DNA of 64,000 nt from Leifsonia sp040686855 (GCF_040686855.1 NZ_JBFBOG010000002.1:496001-560000); one strand, 5' to 3'. Positions 8,358 to 17,932 are shown, counted from the stretch's first letter. A program made the numbers and translations. The notes: generated by a model not told the origin, from the letters alone.

Positions 8358-9457
8358 TCAGCGCTGGCGCAGCGGCCGCTCAGGCAGTGAGGCATCCGAA
8401 GGCGATCCGGAACCTCCTGATCATGATCGTCATCATCGTCCTCGTCGTCCCGGTCGCCCTCGTCGTGGTACCGGTCACCCTGGTGCTCGCGATGGGAGCC
8501 AACGGGTTCAGCGGCGCCGGAGGAGCGTGCGGCGGTTCTGCTCCCGCCCTGGAGGCAGGCCAGGCGGTCGATGGTTACGGGCCCGAGCAGTTGAAGATCG
8601 CTGCGACGATCATCACCGTCGGGCAGCAGATGGGTGTTCCCCCGCACGGGCTGACGTTGGCGCTGATGGTCGCGATTGGCGAGTCCGGACTCCGCAATCT
8701 TGACCACGGTGATGCGGTGGACAACACCACGATCGGTGTTTTCCAGCAGGGCCCTAGCTACGGGACCCGGGCGCAGCGGATGGACCCGACGACAGCGGCC
8801 GCCGCGTTCTACACGCGGATGCTGCACGTCCCTGACTGGCAGACCACTGCCCCCACGCTTGTCGCGCACGCGGTGCAGATCAACGCAGACCCGAACCACT
8901 ACACCCCGTTCTGGACGCCCGCCGAACGGGTCCTCACCGCCCTCACCGGGGCCAGTCCCACCGCATGTCAGGTCCCTGCAGACGCTCGTGCAGCGGCAGC
9001 GGTCCTGGCTGCGGCGATCCAAGCGAACAAGCTCAACTTCCTCGAGACGCGCTATCGGCAGCAGGTTCTCAACATGGCAGACGGCACAGCCACATCCGAC
9101 TGCATTATCGACGCGCACATCCTCCAACTGATCGTCGTGGCCGTCCAAGCGTTCCAGCAGGTCGGTATCAGCGACCTGAACCGCAGGTGCACCGGGTCGA
9201 CGCCCGGAGCCGGCACCGCGTCCGCGCACTGGAAGGGCAAGGCAGTCGACTTCTACGCGATCAATCGGCAGTCGCTGACCGGAGCGGACGCCCTCTCGCT
9301 CCAGCTGATCCACACCCTGGACCCCTACGCCCCGCACGACTCGTCGATCGGTCAAAGCGACTGCCGAGCTCGCGCCCACGTTGTCCTGGGCGTGCTGTTG
9401 AACATCACCAACGCCTTCCCCGACACCTGCAACCACCAACACATCCAGGTGCCCTGA
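8354..9457 (+). CDS. Transfer-operon peptidoglycan hydrolase (VirB1-like)
   Basis: 367 residues. One N-terminal membrane segment (about 20-47) is followed by an extracellular part. The first outer domain has a lytic-transglycosylase-like pattern (GLTLALMVAIGESGLRNLDH... TIGVFQQGPSYG). The C-terminal domain resembles a peptidase/M15-like fold (SAHWKGKAVDFYAIN). Such two-domain enzymes open the wall locally for Gram-positive type IV secretion. The GTG start overlaps the stop of the sigma-like gene. A 78-bp gap with a composite element separates it from the next gene. Confidence 0.82.
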   Translation: MISAGAAAAQAVRHPKAIRNLLIMIVIIVLVVPVALVVVPVTLVLAMGANGFSGAGGACGGSAPALEAGQAVDGYGPEQLKIAATIITVGQQMGVPPHGLTLALMVAIGESGLRNLDHGDAVDNTTIGVFQQGPSYGTRAQRMDPTTAAAAFYTRMLHVPDWQTTAPTLVAHAVQINADPNHYTPFWTPAERVLTALTGASPTACQVPADARAAAAVLAAAIQANKLNFLETRYRQQVLNMADGTATSDCIIDAHILQLIVVAVQAFQQVGISDLNRRCTGSTPGAGTASAHWKGKAVDFYAINRQSLTGADALSLQLIHTLDPYAPHDSSIGQSDCRARAHVVLGVLLNITNAFPDTCNHQHIQVP

Positions 9458-9466
9458 GTCCAAGAT

Positions 9467-9504
9467 GCGCGCCAAAAACCGTCCCGAACCGGAAGTTCTA
9501 AGTG
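9467..9504 (+). promoter_or_regulatory. Composite transfer element, copy 1
   Basis: GCGCGCCA (9467-9474), 13 bp, then ACCGGAAGTTCTAAGTG (9488-9504), 33 bp upstream of the lipoprotein ATG. The 17-mer is identical in copies 2 and 3. The gap between boxes is 11 bp shorter than in those copies, about one helical turn. Probably a promoter or activator site for the secretion operon. Confidence 0.75.
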
Positions 9505-9535
9505 AAGAGCGCACACGAAACCGAGGTGAAGTGAA

Positions 9536-10189
9536 ATGACCAAGAAGCTGATCGCGATCGCGGCGCTCCTCTCATGCCTAGCCCTGACCAGCTGCGCCAC
9601 GACAGCCCCAGCCAAAAACCCGTCATTCACCACCATCGCGCCGACAAAGCCAACCCCAACCCCGGCTGAAGCTGCGACGCCGGCGGCAGACGGCATCGTC
9701 GATACGGTCTACGTACAGGTCTTTCCAGGGGAGACGTTCAAGGCCAAGCACGGCTGCCGCTGCACGCTCCCAGATGCGACGCAGGAACTCTTTCCCGCTG
9801 GCACAGCGGTCATCTTCATGAAGTTCACCATGACCGGCGAGTGGAAGCCCTCGCAAGGCAACCAGACCTCTCAGGACGTCACCGGCACCACCCTCAAGGG
9901 GACCCAGTTCGATGGTCGACCGGAGCCCACGGTCTTGGACACCGCCGACGGGCCCAGCGTCGCCAAGACCAACGGGCTTGCCTGGCTGCCGAGCGGGCTC
10001 TTCCGCGGCCAGTCCACCTGGACCCTCCCGAACGACAAAGAACGCTCCTTCGCCGCGGCCTGGTATCTGCCAGCAGGAGTCGATTGCCTCCTGCTCACCA
10101 TGGACGTCCCCTCCGAGGGACAACCGCTGAGACTGACCGTCCCGCTGCCTGCCTCAGCAACCAACGCCGCAAACGCAGGCGGTGAGTGA
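9536..10189 (+). CDS. Transfer-operon lipoprotein
   Basis: 217 residues. A lipoprotein signal peptide with lipobox LTSC (Cys about residue 20) is followed by a Thr/Pro-rich linker and a beta-rich domain (GIVDTVYVQVFPGETFKAKHGCRC... FPAGTAVIFMKFTMTGEW). It is anchored outside the membrane. Unnamed lipoproteins of this kind occur in actinobacterial conjugation operons, where a role in the channel or in exclusion is possible. GAGGTGAAGTGAA precedes the ATG. It is followed by a 51-residue gene after 4 nt. Confidence 0.75.
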   Translation: MTKKLIAIAALLSCLALTSCATTAPAKNPSFTTIAPTKPTPTPAEAATPAADGIVDTVYVQVFPGETFKAKHGCRCTLPDATQELFPAGTAVIFMKFTMTGEWKPSQGNQTSQDVTGTTLKGTQFDGRPEPTVLDTADGPSVAKTNGLAWLPSGLFRGQSTWTLPNDKERSFAAAWYLPAGVDCLLLTMDVPSEGQPLRLTVPLPASATNAANAGGE

Positions 10190-10193
10190 CCTC

Positions 10194-10349
10194 ATGAACC
10201 TCCTGCTCACACTCCTCGGCGTCCTGGGACTCGTCGCAGTCACCTTGCTCGGCATCGTCGGATCCGGGCTCCTGACCGCGAAGCGGATGGCCGAGACGAA
10301 CGAACCCGAATCGAGAAAAGAACCCACTGGAAGGAAAACCACATCATGA
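10194..10349 (+). CDS. 51-residue single-pass membrane protein
   Basis: Small gene of 51 codons: one transmembrane helix (LLLTLLGVLGLVAVTLLGIVG) followed by a charged tail (AKRMAETNEPESRKEP). It starts 4 nt after the lipoprotein gene, and its stop overlaps the next ATG (ATGA). The tight coupling on both sides supports it as real. It is probably an accessory subunit of the secretion channel. No family recognised. Confidence 0.65.
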   Translation: MNLLLTLLGVLGLVAVTLLGIVGSGLLTAKRMAETNEPESRKEPTGRKTTS

Positions 10350-10669
10350 ACGCCCTCAACGAAGCACTCGTGATCGTGCACTCCCGCACGCTCTCCGTGC
10401 TGACCGTGAATAGCCCGTCGCCGGACTTCTCCGGTCCCGGCGTCGGCGCCCTCCAATCCATCGCGAACGTCGTGTTCGCCATCGTCCTTACCCTCGGGGT
10501 GATCGGCGGTCTGATCGCCGCGGGATTCATCGTCGTCGGACACATCTCCAGCAACGGACGCGTGCAGAAGATGGGCATCGTCGGCGTTGTCAGCTGCGTC
10601 GCAGGTGTCGCCGTTGCCGCCGGAATCGCCGGACTGATCAACTGGGGCCAGTCCCTTCACGTGGCCTGA
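10346..10669 (+). CDS. Small two-helix membrane protein (VirB2/TrbC-like position)
   Basis: 107 residues with two membrane helices (NVVFAIVLTLGVIGGLIAAGFIVVG and GIVGVVSCVAGVAVAAGIAGLI) and an external N-terminus. Size, topology and place before the TrbL-like gene fit the VirB2/TrbC or DUF6112-type proteins of actinobacterial type IV secretion systems. GGAAGG precedes the ATG. It overlaps the upstream gene by 4 nt. Confidence 0.75.
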   Translation: MNALNEALVIVHSRTLSVLTVNSPSPDFSGPGVGALQSIANVVFAIVLTLGVIGGLIAAGFIVVGHISSNGRVQKMGIVGVVSCVAGVAVAAGIAGLINWGQSLHVA

Positions 10670-10674
10670 TCACC

Positions 10675-11712
10675 ATGCAGGTACTCGCTGCTCCGCCGGA
10701 CCCGTTCTCACCGGCCTACGGCTGCTTCATCTCCGACTTCGGCTGCCAGGCCTCCCAAACCCTCGCCCAATTCATGGGATCCACCATCCGCAACCTCGGC
10801 GACTTCATCGCCACCATGATCGCCGGCTCCTTCAACACCAACATCGACCAGGGCAGTTGGGAGATCGCACACTCCCAATTCCTGTTCTGGGTCGCCGTCA
10901 CCGCCCCGGTCATCCTCATCGTCGCCCTCATCCAGATCGGCATCGCGATGATCCTGCAGGACTGGGCACGCATCGGCCGCACCGCCGCCGGCGCCGCCCT
11001 GGCCATCCCGTTCGCCGCCATCTGCGTCTGGGGCATGCAAAAAGCTTCTGGCGTCACCGACGCCGTCACCAGCAGCCTCACCTCAACGGTCCAAGGCGGA
11101 AGCCTGAGCCAAGGCCTGCTGCGCGTCGTCGGCATCCTCGACATCACGAAGCAAGCGCCCAACGCGGTAATGCACAACTCCCAATTCACCCAAGGAGGCG
11201 TCGTCTTCACCATCGCCGCTCAGGGCGCGCAAGGACCCGGTGCCGTCGGGGAATACGTGCTCGCTCTGCTCGTGGTCGGGCTGATGATGATCGCCTCGCT
11301 CTTCTTGTTCATCGCCATGGCCATCCGCGAGTTCGGGCTCCTCGCCCTCGCAGCGATGGCCCCCGTCGGACTGATGATGATCGGCCAACCCAAGCTCACC
11401 GCCTGGGCACAGCGTTGGATGAACCTCACCATCGGACTGCTCATCGCCAAACCCCTCGCTGCCGGCGTCGTCCTCCTCGCCGTCGAACTCACCAAATCCA
11501 GCCTCAGCATCGGAGTCATCCTCGTCGCCGCCAGCGCCGTGATCGCCGCCTCGTTCTCCCCGCTCTGGGCCACCAAGCTCGTATCCTTTGCGGGCGCGGA
11601 GGTAGGCACCGCTCTACATCACCGCTTCTCCGTGCGCGACCAGTTCTCGCGTGCCAACACCGCCGCCGCACCTGTTCGCTCCGCGGCGCGCGTCATCAAG
11701 GTTGGGAGATAA
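10675..11712 (+). CDS. TrbL/VirB6-like polytopic membrane protein
   Basis: 345 residues with about six membrane segments: FLFWVAVTAPVILIVALIQIGIAMIL; TAAGAALAIPFAAICVWGM; EYVLALLVVGLMMIASLFLFIAMAI; LLALAAMAPVGLMMI; and two near the C-terminus. The segment after the large loop (IREFGLLALAAMAPVGLMMIG, then a conserved Trp pair WAQRW) is typical of TrbL/VirB6 channel proteins. It forms part of the inner-membrane conduit. The next gene begins 3 nt later. Confidence 0.85.
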   Translation: MQVLAAPPDPFSPAYGCFISDFGCQASQTLAQFMGSTIRNLGDFIATMIAGSFNTNIDQGSWEIAHSQFLFWVAVTAPVILIVALIQIGIAMILQDWARIGRTAAGAALAIPFAAICVWGMQKASGVTDAVTSSLTSTVQGGSLSQGLLRVVGILDITKQAPNAVMHNSQFTQGGVVFTIAAQGAQGPGAVGEYVLALLVVGLMMIASLFLFIAMAIREFGLLALAAMAPVGLMMIGQPKLTAWAQRWMNLTIGLLIAKPLAAGVVLLAVELTKSSLSIGVILVAASAVIAASFSPLWATKLVSFAGAEVGTALHHRFSVRDQFSRANTAAAPVRSAARVIKVGR

Positions 11713-11715
11713 CTC

Positions 11716-13251
11716 ATGACCACCTTCACCGCGGACCAGATCATCACCGACGAGGGCGCACCCCGCGTCCGCTTCGCCGCCCGCGAGCGCCGCGGCATTT
11801 TCCTCGGCCTTACCTTCCTCCAGCTTGTCGTCATCGGCGGCGCCGTCGCCGCTCTGCTTGCAACGCTGTTTATCAACCCGAACGCGTTCTGGGTAATGCT
11901 TCCGCTGATCTCGTTGATCGTGTTCTTCGCACTCGCCACGTACCGGCGCGAGCCGGTGCTGGTGATTGCCGCCCAGGCCGCCCGATACGTGTACCGCAGC
12001 ATCGCCGGTCAAACAGTGTTCCGCCGAGACGTCTGGTTACGAGTCGCCACCGCGTCCCTGAACCTCGGCCAGGCACAGGCCGCCGCGATCACTCCGACCG
12101 TGACCTCGAAGTTCCTGCTCCCAGGCGCATTGGGTGATGTACAGGTCGTTCAAATCCCAGGCGCTGGCGCGTTCATTTACAACGCTCACGGCCGCCTCGC
12201 TTCCATCACTGTGCGGGTCGGATCCCGTGCGTGGGCGCTCCGTGACAAAGGCACACAGGAAGCGGCCTACGACGGTTTCGTCGAATGGCTCAGCTCACTG
12301 GAGAACCTGCCGGGAGTGCGAGAGACCACCATTCGCATTCGAGTGGACCGAGCCTCCTCCAACGAGCTCCGCGACTACCTCATCGCCCGAGAAGGGGAAC
12401 ACGCCCCACAGGTGAGCCCCGAACTTCGACAGCAGTACTGGGACCTGACCCAGGCCGCCTCAAAGCGGTCGATGGGATTCACCAACTACGTCACCCTCAC
12501 TTTCGACACTGGTGCCCTCAACGGGGCGATCCGCGACGCAGGCAAAGGACTCACCGGACTTGCCGCCGTGCTCAAGGAGCGCGTGGCCGGCATCGAAACC
12601 TCGATGGAGCACGCCCGCCTCACCCCCGCCGGGTGGCTGACCTCCGACGATCTCGACAAGCTGCTCGCGCTCTCCGCAGACCCCGTCGCGGCAGCGACCC
12701 GGCGCGAGCAGGACGCCACGCTCGAGCCGCAGACCGCACCTCCCGTGATGGGCATCGACGAGGGCTGGGACGCGATGCGCGTCGATGAATCCTGGCACCA
12801 GACCTTCTGGGTCGCCGAATGGCCCCGCACGGACGTCCGCACCGGGTTCCTCGAACCCCTCCTCTACGCCGGAGACGCGACCCGGGTGATCACCCTTCAG
12901 ATCCGGCCGGTGGCCACACACAAGGCGCTGGCCCAGTTGAACCGGGCCCAGTCCGACATGGAAACCGCCGCGACAATCCGTATGAAGCTGTCCTCCCGGG
13001 TCCCGCTAACCCACCTCCGCGAGGAGGAGGACCTCGCGGTCCGCGAGCACGACCTCGTCGACGGCTTCGGGGACGTGCAATACCGCGGGTTTGTCACCAT
13101 CTCCGCCGAATCGAAAGACGCACTAGCGAAGGCGCGGACGGACATCGAGCAGGCTTCCCACCCAGCACGGCTCGTGCTGGCGTCCATGTCGGGGCAGCAA
13201 GCCGCCGGGTTTGTCACCGGCGCTCTGCCGGTGCCGCTGGAAGGGGAGTGA
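11716..13251 (+). CDS. SCO6880-family type IV secretion protein
   Basis: 511 residues. Two membrane helices at the N-terminus (FLGLTFLQLVVIGGAVAALLATLFI and FWVMLPLISLIVFFALATY) are followed by a large soluble part that looks like the N-terminal half of a VirB4 ATPase without nucleotide motifs. The SCO6880 family is a marker of actinobacterial conjugative elements. It is always next to the VirB4-like ATPase, as here (5-bp gap). It probably docks that ATPase to the membrane. Confidence 0.9.
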   Translation: MTTFTADQIITDEGAPRVRFAARERRGIFLGLTFLQLVVIGGAVAALLATLFINPNAFWVMLPLISLIVFFALATYRREPVLVIAAQAARYVYRSIAGQTVFRRDVWLRVATASLNLGQAQAAAITPTVTSKFLLPGALGDVQVVQIPGAGAFIYNAHGRLASITVRVGSRAWALRDKGTQEAAYDGFVEWLSSLENLPGVRETTIRIRVDRASSNELRDYLIAREGEHAPQVSPELRQQYWDLTQAASKRSMGFTNYVTLTFDTGALNGAIRDAGKGLTGLAAVLKERVAGIETSMEHARLTPAGWLTSDDLDKLLALSADPVAAATRREQDATLEPQTAPPVMGIDEGWDAMRVDESWHQTFWVAEWPRTDVRTGFLEPLLYAGDATRVITLQIRPVATHKALAQLNRAQSDMETAATIRMKLSSRVPLTHLREEEDLAVREHDLVDGFGDVQYRGFVTISAESKDALAKARTDIEQASHPARLVLASMSGQQAAGFVTGALPVPLEGE

Positions 13252-13256
13252 CTCCG

Positions 13257-14705
13257 ATGAAGCCGAACACGGTCATCGGCCGCATCCCCGCGAACGAGAA
13301 GCCAGGGGCCAACGACCGCCATCGCCGGAGCAGCGACGTGGACAAGAACTCGTCGTGGAAGATCCCGTCCGCGGAACTGCCGGCGTCGAAGATGCCGGCG
13401 TGGGGGTGGAAGCAGCCGCATAACCTGCGTGGCCCGCTGCGCGCCACCCCACCCGCACACCGCTGCAGCTCTAAGGTGCTCGGCGGCGCGTACCCATTCC
13501 TGGCCGAAACCGGCGACATCCTCACCGGCGCTTACATCGGCGAGAACCTGCTGTCTCGGGCGCCGTTCTGTTTCGACCCCTGGGACGCCTACTCCGCCGA
13601 AGCCGTCCGCTCGCACTCGGTGGCGATCCTCGGGGTAAAAGGCACCGGCAAGTCCATGCTCGCCAAGTCCTGGTCGTCCCGACTGGCGCGGCTCGGCAGG
13701 AAGATCGCGGTCCCGCACGACCCGAATGGAGAGTGGGTGCGCGTGGCTGCCTACGTTGGCGGCACCTTTATCTCCGTGGGCCCCGGCAAAGCCGCTCGCA
13801 TCAATCTCCTGGATGAAGGACCGCGCGACGCTTCCTTCTCAGATGAGGACTGGAACCAGAACGTCCTCCAGTACCGGCGGTCGACCGTGAAGACGATCAT
13901 CCGTCGGCTCCGCGAAGGCGGAAACCTGGAACCGGTCGAGCACACCGCCCTCGACGTCGCCCTCGACGCAGTTCGTGGGCAGTCGACGGTCACCATCACC
14001 CACGTCTACAACCGGCTGGTCGATCCCAACGAAGCTCTACCGGTCGAGGTCGCGGACGCAGGTCACCGGCTCGCGCATTCACTGCGCCGGATGGTGTCCG
14101 GTGACCTCACCGGATTCTTCGACGGACCGTCCACTGTGCGCTTCGACGCCGATGCCCCGATGATGGTCGTCGACACCTCCGCATTGAAGGGTGCATCCCC
14201 GGAAGCGCAGGCATTGGCCCGGTTGGCGACGGCGAACTGGATCCGCCGGGCCAGCCTCGGCGCGAACCGGCAGGCCCGCGTCATCATCCACGAAGAGGCC
14301 GCCGTCGAACTCCTCAACGACGTCTCCGGCGGCGACGGCCTCGCCGACCGCGTCGAAGACGAGAAAGTCGCCCGCCACCTCGGCACCTCCAACTGGTACC
14401 TCCTCCACCGCGTCGCGGACCTCGATGCGCTCGGCGACCGCAACAGCGCCCTCCACTCCCGAGCGCTCGGTCTCCTCGCCGACTGCGAGACCCGCATCTC
14501 CTACGCCCAGCACTCCGGAGAGATCGCCCGGTCCCGGGAAATACTCGGCTGGAACGACACGCAAGCCGACCTCGTTAGAAAGCTCCACAAGGGCGAAGGG
14601 CTGTGGCAGATCGGGCAAGACCGGGTCGCGAAGGTCCGCAACATCTGCACCGACTACGAACTCGGCGTCTTCCGCACCGACACCATGGGCGGTGAGCGAG
14701 CATGA
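13257..14705 (+). CDS. VirB4-like ATPase
   Basis: 482 residues. Walker A is GVKGTGKSM (about 126-134), and the Walker B region is RVIIHEEAAVELL, where the acidic pair HEE replaces the more common DE. The C-terminal part contains RISYAQHSGEIARSREILGW, typical of VirB4/TraC motor ends. It energises channel assembly or substrate transfer. The open frame extends upstream into the SCO6880 gene; the start at 13257 is chosen because it follows that gene's stop. It overlaps the coupling-protein gene by ATGA. Confidence 0.88.
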   Translation: MKPNTVIGRIPANEKPGANDRHRRSSDVDKNSSWKIPSAELPASKMPAWGWKQPHNLRGPLRATPPAHRCSSKVLGGAYPFLAETGDILTGAYIGENLLSRAPFCFDPWDAYSAEAVRSHSVAILGVKGTGKSMLAKSWSSRLARLGRKIAVPHDPNGEWVRVAAYVGGTFISVGPGKAARINLLDEGPRDASFSDEDWNQNVLQYRRSTVKTIIRRLREGGNLEPVEHTALDVALDAVRGQSTVTITHVYNRLVDPNEALPVEVADAGHRLAHSLRRMVSGDLTGFFDGPSTVRFDADAPMMVVDTSALKGASPEAQALARLATANWIRRASLGANRQARVIIHEEAAVELLNDVSGGDGLADRVEDEKVARHLGTSNWYLLHRVADLDALGDRNSALHSRALGLLADCETRISYAQHSGEIARSREILGWNDTQADLVRKLHKGEGLWQIGQDRVAKVRNICTDYELGVFRTDTMGGERA

Positions 14706-16507
14706 GAAACGACCACTCCCGCTGGACCCACCTCGCCCTCTACAGTCTCTTCGCGGTCGTCGTCGCCGGCGCTCTGACCACCAGTATCGCCATCGCCACC
14801 ATCACCGTGACCTGCGGAGGTGGTGGTCAGCCTGAGAGCGTGTTCGCCGGCCTGCAGCTTGCGATGAGTGGTGACCCGGCTGGCTTCGCGCTGGAGCCGG
14901 GATGCACCGCACCGGTCACCTTGATCCGTGTGCTAGACATCATCGCCGTGCTCCTCCTTCTCGGCTCGGTCGGAGCGGCCGTGGTCTGGTGGCTTCGCTA
15001 CCGCCAATCGGACCGGCACTTCATCCACGAGCTCCGGGGGCGCGACGGACTCGCCAAGCCCAGCGAAGTCCGCAAGCACACCTCCGCCCGCACCGCTCTG
15101 CGCCGCGCCAAAGTGTTGCGGCCGTCGCTGGCCAACCCGACGCCGTCGGCCGCAGGATGGAAGGTCGGCAGCGCCTATGGCCAGGACGTGTACGTGTCGA
15201 TCGAGGACTCGATCGTGGTCGAGGGCGCGCCCCGGACGGGCAAGGGGTACCGGTTCATCATCAACGCCATCCTCGACTGGGACGGCCCGCTGATCACCAC
15301 CTCCACCCGCAACGACAACCTCGCAGCCACCATGCGCGAACGCGCCCGGGTCGGCGACGTGACCGTGTTCGACCCCCAGGAGCTCACCGGGGTCCGCTCA
15401 GCACTGCGGATCTCACCCGTGACGGGGTGCGAGGACCCGCTCATCGCGGATCAGCGAGGGCAGGCAATCGTCGCCGGCACCGCCCTCGGCGTATCCAAGA
15501 CCAACCAAGAATGGGCGCAGGTGTCCTCCTCCGTGCTCTCCCGGCTCCTGCACGCGGCAGCCGTTTCCGGGCGAGGCATTGACGCTCTCGCCCGCTGGGG
15601 ATCCAACCCGCGGCTCGCTCTCGAGGCCGTGGGCGTGCTCGCCAACCAGGGCACGCCGGGCTGGTCTGAGGACCTGGATGCGATCATCAACGGTGACGAG
15701 AAGCTCCTGGCCAACTCCTGGTTCGGCGTCTTCGGCGCGCTCCGCCCGTTGTCTATCCCGGCGATTCGGAAGGCGATGACGCCCGGTCCGGGGGAGCAGT
15801 TCGACCTCGACGCTTTCCTCGCCGGGCCAAACAGCCTCTACCTCGTCGGCACCGGCGCCGGCGCAGGCTCCGTCGGAGGATTTCTCGGCGCGATCCTCGA
15901 CGACATCGTCGAGACCGCCCGCCGCAAGGCTCTCGCCTCACCGGGCTCCCGGCTCGACCTACCGCTCGCGCTGATACTGGACGAGATCGCCAACATGTTC
16001 TCCTGGCCAGCGCTGCCGCGGATCATGGCCGATGGCGGCGGCATCGGCATCTCCACCGTCGTCGTCCTGCAGGCCCTCTCCCAGGCCGAGACCGCCTGGT
16101 CACGATCCGAGGCCGACACAATCTGGTCCGCCGCAACCGCGAAGCTCCTGCTCGGCGGGGCGTCCGACGTCGACCACCTCCGCGACATCGAGTCCCTCCT
16201 TGGGCTGCGTCGGATCCGGAACACCGGGCACTCGTACAACGACACCGGATCCTCCACGAACGTGCAGAACGAGAAGGTTCCGGTGATGACGATCGACGAG
16301 ATCCGCCGCATGCCTGAAAGCGTCGGCCTCCTCGCCTACCGCAACCGTCGCGGTATTCTCCTCGACCTCCGCGGATGGACCGACCGCGACGACGCCCACC
16401 AGGTGAGCGCCGGGAAAAAGCTCACCGAGCTCGACCAGCAGGTCGTGTTCGCAGAGCAGTATCAAGCCGCGCTCGATCGCCGAGGATCGGCGGGAGAGGG
16501 AAGCTGA
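14702..16507 (+). CDS. VirD4/TraG-type coupling protein
   Basis: 601 residues. Two N-terminal membrane helices (about 10-35 and 75-98) precede a RecA-like ATPase with Walker A GAPRTGKGY (175-183), Walker B LALILDEIANM and a TraG-type C-terminal region (LLGGASDVDHLRDIESLLGL). It recruits the relaxase-DNA complex to the secretion channel. It is coupled by overlap to the ATPase gene before it and to the HNH gene after it (TGATG). Confidence 0.92.
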   Translation: MRNDHSRWTHLALYSLFAVVVAGALTTSIAIATITVTCGGGGQPESVFAGLQLAMSGDPAGFALEPGCTAPVTLIRVLDIIAVLLLLGSVGAAVVWWLRYRQSDRHFIHELRGRDGLAKPSEVRKHTSARTALRRAKVLRPSLANPTPSAAGWKVGSAYGQDVYVSIEDSIVVEGAPRTGKGYRFIINAILDWDGPLITTSTRNDNLAATMRERARVGDVTVFDPQELTGVRSALRISPVTGCEDPLIADQRGQAIVAGTALGVSKTNQEWAQVSSSVLSRLLHAAAVSGRGIDALARWGSNPRLALEAVGVLANQGTPGWSEDLDAIINGDEKLLANSWFGVFGALRPLSIPAIRKAMTPGPGEQFDLDAFLAGPNSLYLVGTGAGAGSVGGFLGAILDDIVETARRKALASPGSRLDLPLALILDEIANMFSWPALPRIMADGGGIGISTVVVLQALSQAETAWSRSEADTIWSAATAKLLLGGASDVDHLRDIESLLGLRRIRNTGHSYNDTGSSTNVQNEKVPVMTIDEIRRMPESVGLLAYRNRRGILLDLRGWTDRDDAHQVSAGKKLTELDQQVVFAEQYQAALDRRGSAGEGS

Positions 16508-16911
16508 TGTCCAACCGTCGCCGCCCCGCCCGAGACAACAGCTACCGCGCCACCTACCTGCACTCCGGAGCCTGGTTCGCTCGCCGCGACCGGTGGTTCA
16601 CTGAAGAACAAGCCCGCAGCGGCGAGGCACGCTGCGCGCTCTGCCTCGGCGTCGGCGACACGCGTTCCCTCGAGCTGCACCACCTCGACTACCGCGGCGT
16701 CACCCAAACCCCGCACGGCTGGACCGCGCACGAGCAGCATCAGGACCTGATGGCGCTGCACCCGCGCTGCCACGAATACGTCCACCAGCTCATCGACCGC
16801 GACCGGGTGTTCTCCGGGTTCGTCTCCCGCCGCACCGCGTCGCTGCAAGCCGTCGCCCGGCTCCAGGCAAAGATTGCCCACTACATCGAAGCGTCACTGG
16901 AACAGCAGTGA
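16507..16911 (+). CDS. HNH-like zinc protein
   Basis: 134 residues. The core CALCLGVGDTRSLELHHLDY ... DLMALHPRCHEYVHQLI has the Cys-x2-Cys, His-His and Cys/His spacing of HNH endonucleases. Such small proteins often close conjugation operons of this type. Nicking of DNA during transfer is possible but unproven. The start at 16507 overlaps the coupling-protein stop and the end overlaps the next GTG start. Confidence 0.75.
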   Translation: MSNRRRPARDNSYRATYLHSGAWFARRDRWFTEEQARSGEARCALCLGVGDTRSLELHHLDYRGVTQTPHGWTAHEQHQDLMALHPRCHEYVHQLIDRDRVFSGFVSRRTASLQAVARLQAKIAHYIEASLEQQ

Positions 16912-17378
16912 CCGACGACACCCCACTCGACGACCTCGTCGCCTCCCTCGCCGAGCGATGGGAAGACCAGTCTCCTCGGCAGAGTCCGGGCATGCTCGGC
17001 ATCCGCGTCATCAACTGGCGCACCCTGGCCGACGCGGACGCTCCAGAGGTCTGGACCGACCTGCGCAGCTGGGTGATCTGGTTCACCCATCGCTACAACC
17101 TCGCCACGCGCAAGATTCCTCCCTGCTGGTTCAAACACGGCGCCCTCGTCGAAGAACTCTCTGCCCTCCACACCGCCTGGCTTGTCTCCTACGACAGCCT
17201 CGACGCCGGCTACGGACCCATCGGCTGGCACGAACGCCTCGCCGTCGCCATCCCACGCCTGGCGACTTGGTACAACGGCGAATGCCACAACGGCCACACC
17301 GAACTCCCACGAACGGGCGACGAGGCCGTCCCCACTGAATGGGCCGACTGGATCGACCAGGCCCACGCTGGCCCGTGA
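16908..17378 (+). CDS. Conserved hypothetical protein, end of transfer operon
   Basis: 156 residues, acidic and soluble, rich in Trp (WRTLADADAPEVWTDLRSWVIWFTHRYNL). No catalytic motif is seen. GTG start overlapping the HNH gene by 4 nt. Close relatives would be expected only in the same conjugative-element family. Its place among DNA-handling genes suggests a transfer accessory role, but nothing in the sequence shows it. Confidence 0.7.
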   Translation: MTDDTPLDDLVASLAERWEDQSPRQSPGMLGIRVINWRTLADADAPEVWTDLRSWVIWFTHRYNLATRKIPPCWFKHGALVEELSALHTAWLVSYDSLDAGYGPIGWHERLAVAIPRLATWYNGECHNGHTELPRTGDEAVPTEWADWIDQAHAGP

Positions 17379-17391
17379 ACGCGCTCCGCGT

Positions 17392-17440
17392 GCGCGCCAT
17401 TTGAGTGCCTTTATAAAGCTCGAACCGGAAGTTCTAAGTG
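17392..17440 (+). promoter_or_regulatory. Composite transfer element, copy 2
   Basis: GCGCGCCA (17392-17399), 24 bp, then ACCGGAAGTTCTAAGTG (17424-17440), ending 43 bp before the ssb ATG. Same boxes and same 24-bp gap as copy 3 in front of the relaxase gene. Confidence 0.75.
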
Positions 17441-17483
17441 AAAGCGACCCGAGCAGCGGGCGCACATTGAAAGGAAGAGACCG

Positions 17484-17924
17484 ATGAGCACACGAGTACC
17501 CATCAGCATCGAAGGCAACCTCGTCGCCGACCCCGACTACGGCGAATCCCAGAACGGCACGAAGTTCGCCAAGTTCACCGTCGCTGTCACCGACCGCAAG
17601 CAGGTCGATGGCAAATGGGTCGACGGCGACACTCAGTACCACCGCACCACCGTCTTCGGCCGCACCGCCGAGAACGTCCGCGCCAGCCTCGCCAAAGGCG
17701 ACACCGTCATCGTCAACGGCAACCTCGAGTTCCGCCACTGGACCGACCAAGCAACCGGCGAGCCCCGAGCCGCCACCGAAGTCGTGGCCGATAGCGTCGG
17801 ACCCTCCCTCCGCTACACCACTGCAGAAGTCTCCCGCCGCGCCCCAAAAGCTGACGGCCCGGGCGCGTCCGCGACCGGGCCCGTCTCGACTAGAGTGGCG
17901 CAGCAGACGGCATCGCTTGCTTGA
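17484..17924 (+). CDS. ssb: Single-stranded DNA-binding protein
   Basis: 146 residues with the OB-fold of bacterial SSB: PISIEGNLVADPDYGESQNGTKFAKFTVAVTDRK... HRTTVFGRTAENVRASLAKGDTVIVNGNLEFRHW. The acidic DDDIPF-type C-terminal tip of chromosomal SSB is missing; the end reads TRVAQQTASLA, as often seen in element-encoded copies. It would coat the transferred strand in the recipient. It has its own composite element and an AAAGGAAGAG ribosome site, and is followed by a strong terminator. Confidence 0.93.
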   Translation: MSTRVPISIEGNLVADPDYGESQNGTKFAKFTVAVTDRKQVDGKWVDGDTQYHRTTVFGRTAENVRASLAKGDTVIVNGNLEFRHWTDQATGEPRAATEVVADSVGPSLRYTTAEVSRRAPKADGPGASATGPVSTRVAQQTASLA

Positions 17925-17932
17925 GCACGAGC